64,000 bases of DNA from Acidobacteriota bacterium. GTDB lineage: Bacteria > Acidobacteriota > Terriglobia > Acidiferrales > UBA7541. Location: positions 1 to 64,000 of the forward strand of contig JABDEK010000012.1 of the NCBI GenBank assembly GCA_013287135.1. The letters run 5' to 3'. Shown here in pieces: positions 1-9,787 of this stretch. Each line of letters opens with the position of its first letter. The first letter of the stretch is position 1. Both the position numbers and the translations under genes were made by a program. The notes under the pieces are model-generated. The model was not told the origin of the DNA, made no database searches, and was given only the letters and a program-made list of their open reading frames with translations.

Positions 1-2
1 AC

Positions 3-116
3 CGGCATTCGTCCGCTGAGCGTGGCGCCCTTGGCGGCATGGCAATCGCGAAAAAGATCAAGAATAGCAAGACTGGACACGGGGCCTTCCTTGGAACATT
101 TCTCAAGCCAAAATGA
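3..116 (+). CDS. C-terminal end of an unidentified protein (partial)
   Basis: The frame open from base 3 ends at a TGA at 114-116. It encodes a 37-residue tail with a Gly/Ala stretch (GALGGMAIAKKIKNSK) and a basic end (TFLKPK), which reads like the end of a glycine-zipper or small membrane protein. The rest lies before the window. The reverse strand is also open here, so the assignment is weak. The arrangement, a possible glycine-zipper tail followed by a convergent DUF4239 gene, resembles the one at 32159-33680. Confidence 0.35.
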   Translation, partial: RHSSAERGALGGMAIAKKIKNSKTGHGAFLGTFLKPK

Positions 117-515
117 TTCGGCATCTTTTTTGACTCCTATCGTCAAGCTTGAACAGAAGGTAGAGAGCAGCCAGCGGCCTTTATTTCACTTACGTGTCCT
201 CTCCTTTTCGTTCTGCCCAGCAGGTCCGTGGGACCTATGGTCCCTGGACGCTCACATGACGCGGCCCCCCGCAGCAATTGTCAAAAGTGACAGGTCCGCT
301 GCCGTTAAGGCCAGGATGATCTGCAACTCCTTCCATGAGAAGGCCGGTGAGTGTCAAGCCATTTCTTTCATTTTTCGAGTCAGGAAGAGGCGTTGAAGTG
401 GCTTAAACAATGGCCCCGTTGAGTCGCCTTGAAAAATTTAAGATGAGATCAAACATACGGCGCAAACGCTGCGAATCCGTCAGAGCCTGGCGTTGCTGAG
501 GTTCGCGGTCTGCGA
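117..515. other. Intergenic stretch, about 400 bp
   Basis: No convincing gene is seen. A + frame open across 22-396 has low-complexity, Arg/Ser-rich translation without family resemblance and is treated as chance. The only clear element is the dyad site at 279-292. Confidence 0.5.
279..292 (-). promoter_or_regulatory. TGTCA-N4-TGACA dyad site 1
   Basis: The bases read TGTCAAAAGTGACA on +, which on the - strand is TGTCACTTTTGACA, the exact form seen before 22033 and 28040. The conserved AATT flank lies on its left, so it points left, out of the window. No target gene is assigned; it may control a gene before the window or be a relic. Confidence 0.6.
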
Positions 516-1283
516 TCAATGAGAACGCAAGGACTGTGAAAGCCTCGTTAGATTTTGCGCCTGCACGCGAACAATACCGCCGCGTGGGCTGTCAATGTCC
601 GCTATCAGTGAGAAAGAGATAGACACAATGAGAGGCAGGACGAGAAGCAACATAGTCTTCGCTGGCCCCCGACGCGCGCCATAACCGATCAATAGGTTAC
701 AACAGATGGCGATCGTCGCCATCAAACCCCATGCCGCATTTGGAATGCGGTTCCACCAGGCGGCTAGCGTAGATGCTTTGGAATTCAATACATCGTTCAT
801 TCCGGTGACAGCGATGGTTACCAGGGGAGTCGGCTGCGCGGCGGCCGGAGTCTGGACTGCGGACCAAAGGTCCGTTTCCAGTTGTGCGGTCGTTGCATCA
901 ATCTCTCTAAGATGACGGTCATCTCGGGTTTTATAGAATAAAATACGCTGGTCCAGATAGCTTTTTAGCAGCGAACGTACCCTTGCGGCATCGGCGGCAG
1001 GTAGGAAGTCTACTCGTACATACTCGGTGCCAATCGCATTTGCTTCTGCTTCTTCCAAATTTTTGCGTTGATCGTAGCGGGTGATCGCCATCGAAAAGCT
1101 AAACCCGATAATGAGGCCTAGCAGGGTTAGGATCGCAGCCATGATGATGCCGAAATCGTCTCGCTCATTTTCTTCCAGGCTTCGCCGTCTCTTGCGAAAA
1201 GAAACGCCGATCCGCACCGACAACCACAACATCACAAGAGAAAGAAACAAAACAATAAACGAAAATCTAAGTATGTAGTTCAT
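516..1283 (-). CDS. DUF4239 (bestrophin-like) membrane protein, copy 1
   Basis: A 255-residue inner-membrane protein. Hydrophobic segments lie near residues 5-23, 47-66, 185-204 and 210-230, separated by a charged loop of about 115 residues. The family hallmark is seen after the second segment (SMAITRYDQRKNLEEAEANA), followed by TEYVR and, near the end, IADIDSPRGG. This fits the DUF4239 family, whose function is not established; a distant bestrophin-like channel fold has been proposed. The start is supported by GGAGG nine bases upstream of the ATG. A close paralogue lies at 32925-33680, also on the - strand and also convergent with an upstream + gene. Confidence 0.8.
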   Translation of the reverse strand: MNYILRFSFIVLFLSLVMLWLSVRIGVSFRKRRRSLEENERDDFGIIMAAILTLLGLIIGFSFSMAITRYDQRKNLEEAEANAIGTEYVRVDFLPAADAARVRSLLKSYLDQRILFYKTRDDRHLREIDATTAQLETDLWSAVQTPAAAQPTPLVTIAVTGMNDVLNSKASTLAAWWNRIPNAAWGLMATIAICCNLLIGYGARRGPAKTMLLLVLPLIVSISFSLIADIDSPRGGIVRVQAQNLTRLSQSLRSH

Positions 1284-1473
1284 GAGTTACAACCTCCAGT
1301 CAAGTGGGGCCAATTTACGGCCTATTGCAGCGATAAACTGAATTACCCAGGCATTAGAGAGTTGTTCCGGAAGAAATGCGAGAAGCGCGGTGTACGAAAT
1401 TCGGCAGTCCGGATTGGTAGGGATGGAGTTTCTCCAAGGCTATAGCTGGCAAGCACTCACTTGAGCGCGCCGA

Positions 1474-2097
1474 TTAGATTATTTTTTCCTTTTCCAATTG
1501 TTGAACGATCAGTTTGGCAACTGCATCGATAGCCTTGGTCGGTGAACGAGGATTGACCGTATCGCTGGTTCCGGTCCAGATAAGTTCCCCATCTGCCTTG
1601 GTCGTCGAATAGAAATTCGTTTCAATTTGTGCGGTTTTGTCGACGCGGAGATAGTCGGGGGAATAGACGACCGGATAGATGGCGCCGTAATATCCATAGA
1701 AAGTATTGCAGTAAGGATAGGGAGTGTAAGCTTGGCCTGGAATATAGGTGACCTTCTTGTCCACTTTTACCAACCGAGAGGCCACGACCGCGTCAATATT
1801 TTGCCCGCGAATGATGTCCCTCAATTGATTTATATCAAATGGCGTCGAGTTCGGCCTTGGAAGAAGCGAATAGCTGGGAATAGCTTGAATTCCCGGCCTC
1901 GTGATCGCCGCGGAGAGTTGGTCTTCAAATTCGGCTCGGTTTTCTACCTTACCGTTTATGCCTAACACAAGAATGGTATGGAAGACTGCGCCAGAATAAC
2001 TGGGGTTAGTCCAAGTGAACACGAACTTCGTCGATTTACCGTTCAAAAATGTAAGGCTAGCCAGCACCACTAAAATCAAGATCACCCGTCTTCTCAA
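1474..2097 (-). CDS. Secreted protein of unknown function
   Basis: The frame is open from 2202, but the best start is a TTG at 2097 with AGGAG six bases upstream, which places a basic N-terminus and hydrophobic core (VILILVVLASLTFLNG) at the front as a signal peptide; 207 residues. The mature part contains FTWTNPSYSG near the front, a central VVASRLVKVDKK segment, a Tyr/Pro-rich stretch and a C-terminal strand GELIWTGTSDTV followed by a Lys/Glu helix. The layout loosely recalls DUF4136-type lipoproteins, but there is no Cys lipobox and I do not assign a family. A dyad site lies 214 bp upstream in matching orientation. Confidence 0.65.
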   Translation of the reverse strand: MRRRVILILVVLASLTFLNGKSTKFVFTWTNPSYSGAVFHTILVLGINGKVENRAEFEDQLSAAITRPGIQAIPSYSLLPRPNSTPFDINQLRDIIRGQNIDAVVASRLVKVDKKVTYIPGQAYTPYPYCNTFYGYYGAIYPVVYSPDYLRVDKTAQIETNFYSTTKADGELIWTGTSDTVNPRSPTKAIDAVAKLIVQQLEKEKII

Positions 2098-2310
2098 GCT
2101 ATCTCCTGCCCTCGTGGCACTCCGCTGAAACGAAATTCCCTCTAGAAGCGCCTGGTGACGAACGCTTGACCTTGTTGATCGGGCGCGCTTCGCCCAGGCC
2201 ATTGAAAAATTGAGGAACCCGGAAAGGCCAGGAGGTAGAGGGAAAATAACCCTCCGGGTCCCTTACGTCCAGCCTGTCCGACAATACGGTGCCACGTATC
2301 TGATGTGTAT

Positions 2311-2324
2311 TGTCAATACTAACA
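2311..2324 (-). promoter_or_regulatory. TGTCA-N4-TGACA dyad site 2 (one mismatch)
   Basis: The + strand reads TGTCAATACTAACA; the - strand reads TGTTAGTATTGACA followed by AT, matching the TGTTA variants at 25354 and 30815. It lies between the divergent genes at 1474-2097 and 2541-3377, and its orientation favours the former. Confidence 0.5.
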
Positions 2325-2439
2325 GTAGGAGGCAATTGTTCTATCCTCACCTAGGTCGCATCCCATAGGGCCCGAGAAACCTTCCGAAAGTCCGCTATCG
2401 TGTGCCGCTATCAGATCTGCTGAAGGTTTCGGATTCTCA

Positions 2440-2459
2440 ATATTGACAAAATTCAATAT
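2440..2459. promoter_or_regulatory. AT-rich inverted repeat before the aldolase gene
   Basis: ATATTG and CAATAT arms of six bases are separated by ACAAAATT. It lies 81 bp before the aldolase start. It contains a TTGACA half-site but not the full 14-bp dyad. It could be an operator or chance. Confidence 0.25.
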
Positions 2460-2540
2460 CTTTATTCGCAAACAGGAGATTCCGTCCTGCGATAAGCCCG
2501 CTAGAGAGAACGATGCCATCGCCTTCAAGGAGTTGGTCCC

Positions 2541-3377
2541 ATGATTCGTCAACTGGCAGTAATGATGGGTCGTGGCAAACCCATCGAAGCCGACACGAAG
2601 TATCGGAGAGAGATTTGCAAGGTAGGGCGCTGGATGTACAGGCAAGGTTTCGTGGTTGCGTCGGAGGGTAATTTGTCAGTGAGGCTCGATGCCGATCGCG
2701 TTCTGGTAACGCCTGCAGGAGCGTGTAAGGGACGACTCTTGCCCCACGAGTTGATCGTTACTGATCTTCAAGGAACTGTTGTAGCTGGAACCGGACAGCC
2801 TTCTTCAGAGCTACAAATGCACCTTTTGTACTATCGCTTAAGACCGCTTGTCCGCGCCGTCTGTCACGCACATCCTCCAACAGCAACTGGGTTTGCTGTC
2901 GCGGGGCGCGCACTCGAAGAGGCGATCCTTCCAGAAGTCGTAAGCGTTCTCGACAAAATTCCTCTCGCTCCATACGGGACCCCAGGCACCAAGGAACTCT
3001 GCGCGGGACTTGAATCTCTAGTTCCAAGCTACGACGCAATCCTACTCGAAAATCATGGCGTGGTGACCTGCGGAGAGGACCTAACCACCGCATATCAGCA
3101 CATGGAAACAGTAGAACATTTTGCGCGGGTACTGTTCGTAGCGGAGTCTCTCGGGGGCGCACGTTTTCTAACGCACACGCAGGTACGAAGACTTAATATC
3201 AGCAGGCACGCGCAAGTTAACTCTAACCATTCGACCCTCAATTTGGAGATGTCAGAAAGACGCGTCATCCGTGATGAGGATTATGAAGATCCCGACGAGG
3301 GGGATTCAAAAAAAGCAATAGTCTCGGATCAGTTGACCTTCTCTAGCTGCACGCCTCGGCGTTCTTTAAAGGCTTGA
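2541..3377 (+). CDS. Class II aldolase/adducin family protein (fuculose-phosphate aldolase-like)
   Basis: A 278-residue cytoplasmic zinc enzyme of the FucA/AraD fold. These enzymes cleave or epimerise phosphorylated sugars such as L-fuculose 1-phosphate or L-ribulose 5-phosphate. The phosphate-binding SEGNLSVRL is at about 41-49, PSSE with a likely catalytic Glu90 at 87-90, zinc ligands His109 and His111 in CHAHP, and a third in ENHGVV (His172). AAGGAG lies nine bases before the ATG. About 60 C-terminal residues beyond the fold are charged and look disordered. The 3' end overlaps the convergent regulator gene by 35 bp. The substrate cannot be told; no sugar kinase or isomerase lies nearby. 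Confidence 0.85.
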   Translation: MIRQLAVMMGRGKPIEADTKYRREICKVGRWMYRQGFVVASEGNLSVRLDADRVLVTPAGACKGRLLPHELIVTDLQGTVVAGTGQPSSELQMHLLYYRLRPLVRAVCHAHPPTATGFAVAGRALEEAILPEVVSVLDKIPLAPYGTPGTKELCAGLESLVPSYDAILLENHGVVTCGEDLTTAYQHMETVEHFARVLFVAESLGGARFLTHTQVRRLNISRHAQVNSNHSTLNLEMSERRVIRDEDYEDPDEGDSKKAIVSDQLTFSSCTPRRSLKA

Positions 3378-4542
3378 CCGCCGTAGGCTGATTCTCAAAG
3401 TCGATCGCTAATACGGTAATGTCATCTTGCTGCCCTTCGCCGCGCACATGTCCCGACCATCGCGACAACTCATCCAATAACGCATCAATGAATTCTTCTG
3501 CACCGAGGCTGTGCTTGCTTTCCATCAGCTTCATGAACCGGCCGGTACCAAATTCTTCCCCAGATGGGCTCGAGGTTTCAAGAACTCCGTCGGTATACAG
3601 AACGCAGCGGTCCCCGGATTCGAGCGGCAAGTTCACAGCGGAGTACGTTTCTTCGGGAAATTGGCCGAGCACCAGTCCGTTTTCGGACACCTCAAAGGCT
3701 TTTCCTGAAGAACTGCGCCAGTGCAGTAACGGCGGATGTCCCGCACCTGCGTAAGTCATGGATTTTTTTTCCAGGTCCACAAAGACGTACGCCGCCGTCA
3801 CAAAATTTCTCTGGAATTTGCCGCAAAGCGCCTGATTCAACCCGGACAAGACCTTCCCAGGATCTGACGCGTGTGGGGACTGCGCGGTCAGCGCAACCTG
3901 AAGCATCGATGCGATCAGCGCGGCAGGCAGACCGTGTCCCGAGACATCCGCAATCAAGACGCCCACGTGTTTTTCGTCCACCACGATAAAGTCGTAGAAA
4001 TCGCCGGCTACCGACGTCATCGGGATGTACCGCGCAACGATTTTTAGGCCGCCAAGCTTGGGCGTATCGCTCGGCAGGATGGAGAGTTGGATTTGACGCG
4101 CCATTTCCAGCTCATTATTGATAGCCACCAGCTGTTGTGCGATTTGCTCGTGCGCTTGGCGAAGCATCAAGTGAAGACTCACGCGCACCTTCACGATTGC
4201 AGCGGAGAACGGCTTATGAATATAGTCTACGGCGCCGACTTCGAATCCTTTTGTCTCGTCCTCAGCTCCGGTCTGGCCCGTAAGGAAAATTACCGGAATA
4301 TTTTGAGTGGCAGGATTCGCTTTCAAACGCCGGCAAACTTCGTAGCCGTCCATCCCCGGCATCATCACGTCGAGCAGGATCAAATCCGGTTTTTCCTCGG
4401 CCGAAGCGATCGCCAGCGCCTTCTCCCCATTCGTGGCTACCTTGGTGTTGAACGAGTCTTTCAATGCGCCGGAAATGACTCCTAGATTGATGGGCGTATC
4501 ATCCACGATCAATATCGACTTTTGTGCTGATGTCACAGCCAT
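3343..4542 (-). CDS. Response regulator with PP2C/SpoIIE phosphatase output (RsbU-like)
   Basis: A 399-residue soluble regulator. The receiver domain (about 8-125) has acidic residues Asp14-Asp15, phosphoacceptor Asp58 in LLDVMMPGMDG and the conserved Lys in YIHKPFSA. A short coiled segment leads to a PP2C domain (about 170-390) with metal-binding AGDFYDF, ADVSGHG and YTDGVLE. Such proteins dephosphorylate a Ser/Thr on an anti-sigma-factor antagonist to release a sigma factor. No STAS or anti-sigma gene is in the window, so the target is elsewhere. It starts four bases after the hybrid kinase stop, so the two form one transcription unit and probably one phosphorelay. Confidence 0.9.
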   Translation of the reverse strand: MAVTSAQKSILIVDDTPINLGVISGALKDSFNTKVATNGEKALAIASAEEKPDLILLDVMMPGMDGYEVCRRLKANPATQNIPVIFLTGQTGAEDETKGFEVGAVDYIHKPFSAAIVKVRVSLHLMLRQAHEQIAQQLVAINNELEMARQIQLSILPSDTPKLGGLKIVARYIPMTSVAGDFYDFIVVDEKHVGVLIADVSGHGLPAALIASMLQVALTAQSPHASDPGKVLSGLNQALCGKFQRNFVTAAYVFVDLEKKSMTYAGAGHPPLLHWRSSSGKAFEVSENGLVLGQFPEETYSAVNLPLESGDRCVLYTDGVLETSSPSGEEFGTGRFMKLMESKHSLGAEEFIDALLDELSRWSGHVRGEGQQDDITVLAIDFENQPTAVKPLKNAEACS

Positions 4543-4546
4543 ATTT

Positions 4547-7500
4547 TCACTCCAGATTTAGAGACAAGCGCTCTGCGATCCCAGAAAGGCACTTCAGAGC
4601 CGCCTCAAAATCAAAATTGCCGATGTATCCGCTTAGATCGCCGATTTCCGTACCAGTGAGCACTCTCGATAGATTCGGCCGAACATCCAAAATGAAATCG
4701 GCGGCCGCGCCATCATCGCTCTTCAGCAATTTCTTCAGCCGCCCGAGCGCTTCCGCCACAATTGAGGGATCCGACGACACTTCGCTTCCATCCGTCGGCT
4801 GCTCCACCGGCAAAACCTGGCGAATAGCTTTCACTGTTTTGCGAAGGGAAGCTTCCAGCGAAGCCAATGCCGGATCGATACTCTGTCCTGACTTAACAGC
4901 GGTTTCAGCTCTCGCCGCCTCTTCCGCCAGCGCGGTAGCCCCCAGATTTCCAGCCGCTCCCTTCAACGAATGTGCCGTCCGCTCGGCGGTTGGAATATCT
5001 CCGGCCGCCAGTGCATTGCGAATTTCCCGTACCGCTTCCGCCTGCGAGTCCGCAAATCTACTCAGCAACGATTCGTAACGTTTCCGATTCCCGCCCGTTC
5101 TCCTGAGCGCTGCTTTAGTATCAATCCCCGAAATCTGTAGCACATCGCCATCGGAGTTTGTGGGCGCGGTCTGTGGAGTGTTGCTCGTAGGTGGCACCGT
5201 CTTTGCTGCTTTCGGATTGTCGTCGCGCTTAATCCAACGCAATAGAACGCGGAAGAGTTCGTCCGGATCGATTGGCTTGTCAACGCGATCGTTCATGCCA
5301 GCTTCGTCGCATTTTTCGCGATCGCTGGCCATCACGTTAGCTGTCATTGCGATAATAGGGAGTGCCCTAAAGAGCGGATTGGCGCGAATCAACTTCGTGG
5401 CCTGGATCCCGTCCATCACCGGCATCTGCATATCCATCAGCACCACATCATATTTCTTCGCTCCAACCATGCGCACAGCAACCTCGCCGTTCTGTGCCAC
5501 ATCGATCGACATATTCGCGTCTTTCAGCAGCCCCAGCGCGACTTCCTGATTGAATTCGTTGTCTTCCACCAACAGCACTTGCGCGCCTCGCAGCGGAGCG
5601 AGATCCATAGCGGAATCCGCTTGGCCGTCCCCACCACTTTGGCGGCCTCCGCCGAGCGCTTCCACCGCCGAATCAAAAAGCATGGATGGAGTCACCGGCT
5701 TGATCAACACGCTTGCGAAGGCATTCTCTTCCGCTTGCTTCAGCACTTCTTCGCGGCCGTAGGCTGTTACCATCACCAATTGCGGCCGCACTGTAAGATC
5801 AGGCAACGCGCGAATCCGTTTGCCTGTTTCGATGCCATTAATTCCCGGCATTTGCCAGTCAACAAAGACGATCTCATACGGCTCGTTGCGCTCGGCCGCT
5901 TGCCGCACCATTTCCACGCCTTCCAAACCAGAGGGAGCTTCGTGCGCCACAAACGTCATGCTCGTCAACATGCTCGCCAGCACGGCGCGCGCCTGCGGAT
6001 TATCGTCTATGATCAAAATCCGTCGGCCGCGAAGGTCCGGCTTGGGAGTGCGCCGCGAACTTCCCGCGCCATGGCCCAGCCGCGCCGTAAACCAAAACGT
6101 GCTTCCCCGGCCCGGTTCGCTGTTGACGCCAACATCACCGCCCATCAATTGCGCCAGTCGTTTCGAAATCGCCAGTCCCAACCCAGTGCCGCCATGTTGG
6201 CGGGTGGTGGAGGTGTCCGCCTGCTCAAACGCCTGGAACAGTCGTCCCATCTGCTCTTCGGTAAGCCCTATGCCCGTATCGCTGACTGAAAAACAAACCA
6301 ATTGGCCGTTTTCATCTTTCTGCTCCACACGCGCCTTCACCACAACTTCTCCGCTCTCCGTGAACTTCACCGCGTTGTTGCAAAAATTGATCAGGATTTG
6401 ACCCAACCGCAGTGGGTCGCCCATAAGCTGGCGCGGAATCGCCGAATCGATGTCGAAGATCAATTCCAGACCCTTAGCCGAAGCTTTCTCGGAAATAAGA
6501 TTGCTGACGTTCTCCAGAACTTTTTCCAGATCGAAGTCGATGTTCTCCACCGACAATTTCCCCGCCTCGATCTTCGAGAAATCCAAAATATCGTTGATGA
6601 TCCCCAGCAGATGCTGCCCGGAAAGCTGGATCTTCCTCAAGTAATCGCGCTGACGAGGATTCAGTTCGGTTCTCAGCGTCAAGTGGGACATGCCGATGAT
6701 GGCGTTCATCGGCGTGCGGATCTCGTGGCTCATATTGGCCAGAAAGTCCGCTTTGATTTTTGTCGCTTCCTCCGCCACTTCTTTGGCGCGCCGCAGTTCC
6801 ACTTGTGACTCTTCGAGCGCCTGATTGATCTTTTCAAGTTCTTGTTTGCGTGCCGTGATCTGGCGTTCAGAAGCGGCCAACGTTTCAGTTTGAGCCCGAG
6901 TCTGTTCTAAAAGTTTCTTTGTTTCCAGGTTCGCCGCCAAAATTTCTGCGCTCAACGCCACGGAAGGCATCAGCGCATCGAGCAAAGCTCGCTGGCGCTC
7001 GGTTAACGATGAGACTGTCGCGAGCTCGATCACCGCAATCACGGCATCCTTATCTGCTACCGGCACGAACAGGATTGTGCCCGGCGTCAACGTCCCCATC
7101 CCCGCCGTGATTCGAACATCTTTACTCGCGGCCACTTCCAGCGGCCGCCGCTCTATCGCGGCCTGTCCCGCGAGCCCTTCGCCAAGCTCAAACTCGTTCG
7201 TCGCCCCAGCGTCATTGATGGCAAACGTGCCAGCACGCGAAAATCGCTTCTGACTTTTATCCGCAATATAAACGGCGCCGTAAATCAGTGGGATGCATTC
7301 CGATATGCGCGACAATACAGCAGAAGCAAATCCCGCAAAATCCTGCGCAGCTTGTAAGGGCTGCAAAGTTGCCGCTACTTCAGATTTCACCCAGCCCTGC
7401 ATCTCGCGATCGCGGGCGCCCAGTTGCAGTGTTCGTAGCGCACGCCCAATCTCGCCGATTTCATTCTTGCGTTCGAGGTACGGAATGTTTTGATTCAGCT

Positions 7501-8194
7501 TCCCATCGGCAAGGTCCTGTATACTGCCGCGCAACAACAAAAGTTCTCCAACAACTTTCGTTTGCACGATATAGAACGCGGCCGCAAACGAGCCCGCCAA
7601 GCCGAAGCCGATGACCAACCATGTGATTAGAATGGCGTGATGGGTTCTTCTCGTCAGATCGTCGGAGTCCCGGCTCGCGGACTTTTGGTTTTCGTCCACC
7701 AGCTCGGTCATAGCTTGGTGGGCCTGTTGCAGATCGGCATCGACACCCCCGCGCATGATGCTCATGGCCTTTTCGCGATCGCCCGCCAAGGCAGCACTGC
7801 GCACCGGACGTCCGTTGGATGCAGCTCGATCAAACAAGTCCGCTGCCGCCTTGATTTCTTTTGCGAGACCCGGGTTATGCTGCACTGCATTAGCAAGCAA
7901 TGCCCGGTAGTCGGCTTGAACTCTGTCCAATTCCCTGTCGTCTTCTTGTACGAGGTTCGGGTTGCCTTCATCGAGCAGTTGGTAGAGCAGCAAACGGAAC
8001 CGCATCGTATTCCCTCGAGCTGCGGTCAGCGTTTGAAATGTATTGACGTAATTCTCGATTAAGTTGCTATACCAGGTGTCGATAATCTTGCTTTCAATCG
8101 ACGAATACACCCCCGCGGCAATCGCCATCAGCGCCAGCGGAAGCATGGCGGCCAGCAATTTACGGCGCAGCCCTAAGTTTGCGAATATGCCCAT
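4547..8194 (-). CDS. Hybrid sensor histidine kinase with GAF, two receivers and Hpt
   Basis: A 1215-residue membrane sensor. TM segments lie at about 12-30 and 187-210, enclosing a helical periplasmic sensor domain (4HB-like). A HAMP linker (about 211-262), a GAF domain (about 280-415) and a coiled coil (about 425-480) follow. The HisKA phosphoacceptor is His490 in [13 protein letters not shown]; the ATPase has NNAVKF, DTGIGL and [10 protein letters not shown]. Receiver 1 carries Asp779, receiver 2 Asp921 ([10 protein letters not shown]), and the Hpt domain His1075 ([10 protein letters not shown]). It is a complete His-Asp-His relay in one chain, most simply passing phosphate to the adjacent RsbU-type regulator. 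The ligand is unknown. No clear ribosome site precedes the ATG. Confidence 0.92.
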   Translation of the reverse strand: MGIFANLGLRRKLLAAMLPLALMAIAAGVYSSIESKIIDTWYSNLIENYVNTFQTLTAARGNTMRFRLLLYQLLDEGNPNLVQEDDRELDRVQADYRALLANAVQHNPGLAKEIKAAADLFDRAASNGRPVRSAALAGDREKAMSIMRGGVDADLQQAHQAMTELVDENQKSASRDSDDLTRRTHHAILITWLVIGFGLAGSFAAAFYIVQTKVVGELLLLRGSIQDLADGKLNQNIPYLERKNEIGEIGRALRTLQLGARDREMQGWVKSEVAATLQPLQAAQDFAGFASAVLSRISECIPLIYGAVYIADKSQKRFSRAGTFAINDAGATNEFELGEGLAGQAAIERRPLEVAASKDVRITAGMGTLTPGTILFVPVADKDAVIAVIELATVSSLTERQRALLDALMPSVALSAEILAANLETKKLLEQTRAQTETLAASERQITARKQELEKINQALEESQVELRRAKEVAEEATKIKADFLANMSHEIRTPMNAIIGMSHLTLRTELNPRQRDYLRKIQLSGQHLLGIINDILDFSKIEAGKLSVENIDFDLEKVLENVSNLISEKASAKGLELIFDIDSAIPRQLMGDPLRLGQILINFCNNAVKFTESGEVVVKARVEQKDENGQLVCFSVSDTGIGLTEEQMGRLFQAFEQADTSTTRQHGGTGLGLAISKRLAQLMGGDVGVNSEPGRGSTFWFTARLGHGAGSSRRTPKPDLRGRRILIIDDNPQARAVLASMLTSMTFVAHEAPSGLEGVEMVRQAAERNEPYEIVFVDWQMPGINGIETGKRIRALPDLTVRPQLVMVTAYGREEVLKQAEENAFASVLIKPVTPSMLFDSAVEALGGGRQSGGDGQADSAMDLAPLRGAQVLLVEDNEFNQEVALGLLKDANMSIDVAQNGEVAVRMVGAKKYDVVLMDMQMPVMDGIQATKLIRANPLFRALPIIAMTANVMASDREKCDEAGMNDRVDKPIDPDELFRVLLRWIKRDDNPKAAKTVPPTSNTPQTAPTNSDGDVLQISGIDTKAALRRTGGNRKRYESLLSRFADSQAEAVREIRNALAAGDIPTAERTAHSLKGAAGNLGATALAEEAARAETAVKSGQSIDPALASLEASLRKTVKAIRQVLPVEQPTDGSEVSSDPSIVAEALGRLKKLLKSDDGAAADFILDVRPNLSRVLTGTEIGDLSGYIGNFDFEAALKCLSGIAERLSLNLE

Positions 8195-8245
8195 CTATTG
8201 CGGAAGAGTATCGGTTCCATCCACTCGCTTTATCGCCGGAGGATT

Positions 8246-8620
8246 TCAACGACCATCCAGTGCGTCCTCCGGCTGGTTCGCGCCCAAGCCAACAATGGCG
8301 CGTTTCAGATAGTAGTCGCCATAAACGCCCATCGTGTCCGTGTTCATTTGCCAACCGTTGACAACACGGGCAAGCGTCGGCATCTTCGCGTACATGTTTT
8401 TCAGCGCATCCGTGGCAGCTTTGTCCAAAGCCTGTTGGACGCTCGGGTCCAACCGGTCAAAATCAAAACGCTTTCCGAGTTCAACGCCGATTCGCTTTAG
8501 CCGGTCGAGAGCGCCGGAAGTGGATTGTTGGGCACCTGCTGGAGCGACGGCGCACAAAGGCAGCATACACAGGAAACCCAAAAAAGCGAGAAATCGCGCA
8601 CTGATTTTCATCGACCGCAT
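8246..8620 (-). pseudogene. Remnant of a DUF1254/DUF1214 family secreted protein
   Basis: The 124-residue frame has an intact ribosome site (AGGAG seven bases before ATG) and signal peptide ending near APAGA. It continues into a piece that matches the middle of DUF1254 proteins as I remember them: LKRIGVELGKRFDFDRLDP, then VNGWQMNTDTMGVYG and GLGANQPEDA. In that family GANQPEDA is followed by a long C-terminal domain and preceded by an N-terminal domain; both are missing and the frame stops after LDGR. Family members are about 450 residues. I read this as a twice-deleted gene relic. A short functional protein cannot be excluded. Confidence 0.6.
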
Positions 8621-8689
8621 GTCGGATGCTCCTTTTGTTGGTCGAAGGAAAGCGAAGCGATGCTTTCACAGCCGCGTCAAAAGTGGAAC

Positions 8690-8703
8690 TGTCAGAATTG
8701 ACA
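8690..8703 (+). promoter_or_regulatory. TGTCA-N4-TGACA dyad site 3
   Basis: TGTCAGAATTGACA, followed by AATAA. Both half-sites are perfect. It lies 70 bp before the DUF1254 remnant, which is on the - strand, although the flank asymmetry points the other way. Confidence 0.6.
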
Positions 8704-8748
8704 ATAAGCACGGCAACTCTGGAAGTTTTCTACCGCACTAAGTTGACG

Positions 8749-9675
8749 CTAATTGGGTCTGCCTAGCCACGAATACTGCCATGCCACCGATACATTTTGG
8801 TAGTTCCCGCCGAAACTGATATATGTGCCATTGCTGTAACTTACTTTTATCGATTGATGTTTGCTGATCGGAAAAGAAAGCGTGCCTCCGATTCGCGACC
8901 CAGTCTGTTTTGTCTGCAGATTTTGTATGCCGCTCAAACTGGTAATGCCGCCCCGCCAGAAGTTCCCGTCCAGTGACAGCCACAAGCGCGGTTCCACGTC
9001 GTAACTCAAATGTCCTTCCAGAGAAATGATCGGCGCCTGATTCTGTGGCATGCTGATCGGCCCGTCGTAAAAGGCCGAGTTTGTGGTGTAGAACCAGGCT
9101 CCGGCATAGCCGTCCAGCACCCAATGGCCCCAGCTTTCGGAATATCCAAGCTCCGGTTTGAAAGCCCACCGATGGGCGCCCCAGTTGACCAGTTTCGCGC
9201 TGCTGTATTGTCCAGTAGGTGCGAGTACCTTCAGGCTCAGGCCCAGCAGCCTTTTTTGTTTCCAGTTCACCCATTCTTTCGGTTGCATCGCCGGGCCGCC
9301 TATCAAGTTCACAGAAAAGCGGTAGGTGGAATCCAGCAGCCCCGAACGGTATATCGCCATGTGTTGCCCCGCGACGTTGCCCTGAAAAGTTCCCACCCCG
9401 TAGGGCAGCGCGGCCGTGATGTTTGCCGAGCGTCCAAAGAAACTCATCGAATGGTAGTAGCTGATGATCGATACGTGGTAGGCGCCGGTTGCGCCGGTGA
9501 CCGGTATAGTGCCGTTGAAGTTCACGCCTCCGTCGAAGAAGGAATAGGTAAGCGTGACCGCATTCCAGTGCAAGGGAGTGACGACGTAGGCCCGCGGGGC
9601 GAGGTCCTGCGCCGAAACCTGGGCACCCCCTGCCACAAACAAAACTATTAACGCGAGGACGAAGCGAACTCGCAT
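8749..9675 (-). CDS. Outer-membrane beta-barrel protein, MetA-pathway (phenol degradation) porin-like
   Basis: A 308-residue exported protein with a signal peptide ending near VSAQ. It consists of alternating amphipathic strands typical of a beta barrel, with PTGQYSS, GYSESWG and a final aromatic strand (VAWQYSWLG). The NLIGGP and KVLAPTGQYSSAKLVNWG segments fit the family annotated as 'putative MetA-pathway of phenol degradation' (PF13557), thought to be transport porins. Substrate is not predictable and no aromatic catabolism gene is nearby. A second member lies at 22033-23052. The ATG follows GGTAGGTC. Confidence 0.75.
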   Translation of the reverse strand: MRVRFVLALIVLFVAGGAQVSAQDLAPRAYVVTPLHWNAVTLTYSFFDGGVNFNGTIPVTGATGAYHVSIISYYHSMSFFGRSANITAALPYGVGTFQGNVAGQHMAIYRSGLLDSTYRFSVNLIGGPAMQPKEWVNWKQKRLLGLSLKVLAPTGQYSSAKLVNWGAHRWAFKPELGYSESWGHWVLDGYAGAWFYTTNSAFYDGPISMPQNQAPIISLEGHLSYDVEPRLWLSLDGNFWRGGITSLSGIQNLQTKQTGSRIGGTLSFPISKHQSIKVSYSNGTYISFGGNYQNVSVAWQYSWLGRPN

Positions 9676-9733
9676 GACCTACCAGGAATGTTCAATCACA
9701 GGGAAGATACGGCTCTCTCGCCGCAATGGACAC

Positions 9734-9747
9734 TGTTACTTCTGACA
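9734..9747 (+). promoter_or_regulatory. TGTCA-N4-TGACA dyad site 4 (one mismatch)
   Basis: TGTTACTTCTGACA followed by AATTCC. It lies 59 bp before the porin-like gene (- strand) and about 40 bp before the broken gene at 9788 (+ strand). Its orientation matches the latter. Confidence 0.6.
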
Positions 9748-9787
9748 ATTCCGCTGTAGCGGCAATCAAGAAACAAAATCGTCACGT

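Noticed and set aside
22-396. 124-codon + frame at the left edge
   Set aside because: Translation is low-complexity without family resemblance, has no ribosome site, and overlaps a more convincing C-terminal frame and a dyad site.
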